Shown piece after piece: positions 5,521 through 6,659 of a DNA stretch of 6,659 nucleotides (within the stretch, counting starts at the first letter, position 1; each line of letters begins with the position of its first letter). The notes beneath the pieces were generated by a model that had not been told where the DNA came from, did no database searches, and saw only the letters and a program-made list of their open reading frames with translations. Source of the stretch: Arenibacter sp963972175 (lineage in GTDB: Bacteria > Bacteroidota > Bacteroidia > Flavobacteriales > Flavobacteriaceae); assembly GCA_963972175.1 (NCBI GenBank), contig CAXAVP010000245.1:1-6659 (forward strand), read 5' to 3'. The position numbers were made by a program, and so were the translations under genes.

Positions 5521-6659
5521 ATGAAGAAATTTGGAAGTTTATTATTGGTTTCTGTTTTTGCAGGTGCTATTACCTTAGGCGCTTACAAACTTTTTCTTGA
5601 GAAACCCAATTATGCCATAGTTCCACAGGAAAGCAGTGCAAATATCATAACCTCTAGTTATACACCAACCTCGGCAAGAGGATCCGGTATTAACGAGGTT
5701 GATTTTACCATGGCCGCCGAAAACTCGGTGAATGCAGTGGTGCACGTTAAAAACTTGTCGGTCAGCAAGGGACCGTCCAGTATAATGGAATTTTTCTACG
5801 GTTACGGAGGCTCCCAAAAACCTCAGGTAGGAACCGGTTCTGGTGTAATCATATCACAGGACGGATACATCGTAACCAATAATCATGTTATAGCCAATGC
5901 GGATCAACTACAGGTTACCCTGAACAACAATAAAACCTATGATGCAGACCTTATAGGTACCGACCCTAATTCGGATATTGCTTTATTAAAAATTAACGTA
6001 GACCGCAAACTGCCTTATTTGGCCTTTGGAGATTCGGACAACACAAAAGTTGGAGAATGGGTTTTGGCGGTGGGTAACCCCTTTAACCTAACCTCTACGG
6101 TTACGGCAGGGATCGGTAGTGCAAAAGCAAGGGCCTTGGCCAGTATAGACCAATCCTTTATACAGACTGATGCGGCCGTTAACCCAGGAAATAGTGGTGG
6201 TGCCCTGGTAAACACCAATGGGGACCTAATAGGCATCAATACCGCCATTACCTCACAAACCGGTTCCTATGTAGGCTATTCCTTTGCGGTACCCAGTAAT
6301 ATTGCCAAGAAGGTAGTGGAAGATATTATGGAATATGGAAATGTTCAAAAAGGAATATTGGGTATCAATACAGTTCCCATTAACAGTCCGTACGCCATTG
6401 AAAACGGGATAAATGAAATAGATGGGGTATATATCGCTGGTATAGAAGAGGATTCCGGTGCCGATGATGCCGAATTGCAGGAAGGGGACATTATAAAGAA
6501 TATAGACAATGTGGAAATTCACAAATTCTCCGATCTCATAGGATATATATCTTCCAAAAGACCAGGAGATCAGCTAATGGTCACCATATTGCGTGGCGAG
6601 GACAAGATGGACTTCCCCGTTACCCTAAAAGAGCGACAAACCATAGTAATTCCTGTCTT
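5521..6659 (+). CDS. HtrA/DegQ-type periplasmic serine endoprotease (3' partial)
   Basis: A Do-like trypsin-fold protease that degrades or refolds damaged envelope proteins. The frame is open from the ATG at 5521 to the window end, giving 379 visible residues; the gene is cut by the edge, and flavobacterial homologues are commonly longer. Residues about 5-21 are hydrophobic behind MKK, a signal peptide or anchor without a lipobox Cys. The protease domain (about 60-265) has a full triad: His122 in TNNHVI, Asp152 in NSDIALLK and Ser225 in NPGNSGGAL. The oxyanion-loop and family motifs GTGSGVII (104-111), GDSD (171-174) and AVGNPF (183-188) are present, as is YSFAVPS (253-259). From KGILGI (277-282) to about 370 a PDZ domain follows, with AELQEGDIIKNID (317-329) and LIGYI. 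The usual 'GIVSA' reads GIGSA (197-201). It is divergent from dapF over a 126-nt gap. An ATG at 5513 is out of frame and stops at once, so 5521 is the start. Confidence 0.95.
   Translation, partial: MKKFGSLLLVSVFAGAITLGAYKLFLEKPNYAIVPQESSANIITSSYTPTSARGSGINEVDFTMAAENSVNAVVHVKNLSVSKGPSSIMEFFYGYGGSQKPQVGTGSGVIISQDGYIVTNNHVIANADQLQVTLNNNKTYDADLIGTDPNSDIALLKINVDRKLPYLAFGDSDNTKVGEWVLAVGNPFNLTSTVTAGIGSAKARALASIDQSFIQTDAAVNPGNSGGALVNTNGDLIGINTAITSQTGSYVGYSFAVPSNIAKKVVEDIMEYGNVQKGILGINTVPINSPYAIENGINEIDGVYIAGIEEDSGADDAELQEGDIIKNIDNVEIHKFSDLIGYISSKRPGDQLMVTILRGEDKMDFPVTLKERQTIVIPV

Overview
The window is a stretch of ordinary chromosomal housekeeping genes, most likely from a marine member of the Flavobacteriaceae (Bacteroidota). 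The evidence is the protein sequences (a DnaA carrying the flavobacterial forms of its motifs, and a shortened RsmI-like methylase directly behind a low-molecular-weight phosphatase), AT-rich intergenic DNA, and two perfect TAnnTTTG -7 boxes, the Bacteroidota promoter element. The genus cannot be fixed from the sequence; the Maribacter/Zobellia/Arenibacter side of the family is a guess.

Positions 1-2215, plus strand: a compact unit of the 3' two thirds of dnaA (open at the left edge), a low-molecular-weight protein tyrosine phosphatase 13 nt later, and an RsmI-like SAM-dependent methyltransferase 1 nt after that. A hairpin with flanking A and T tracts at 2214-2261 closes this unit and can also stop the convergent minus-strand gene.

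Positions 2271-5394, minus strand: reading in the direction of transcription, dapF, a GNAT acetyltransferase and mltG overlap end to start (14 and 11 nt) and form a tight operon with a -7 box just upstream of dapF. After a 158-nt gap with a T-tract and its own -7 box comes a separate exported protein that looks like a lysozyme/transglycosylase-fold enzyme. The group has a cell-wall theme: DapF makes meso-diaminopimelate for peptidoglycan and lysine, MltG cuts nascent glycan strands at the inner membrane, and the small exported protein probably also acts on glycan.

Positions 5521-6659, plus strand: an HtrA/DegQ-type periplasmic serine protease, divergent from dapF and cut by the right edge inside or just after its PDZ domain. 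It has a complete His-Asp-Ser triad.

All eight genes look intact within the window, and about 95% of the sequence is coding. I see no mobile element, CRISPR array, RNA gene, frameshift or sign of transfer, and I do not see a previously undescribed system. The points most worth checking are the RsmI paralogue of unknown substrate, the unassigned lysozyme-like protein, and the overlapping GNAT gene between dapF and mltG.
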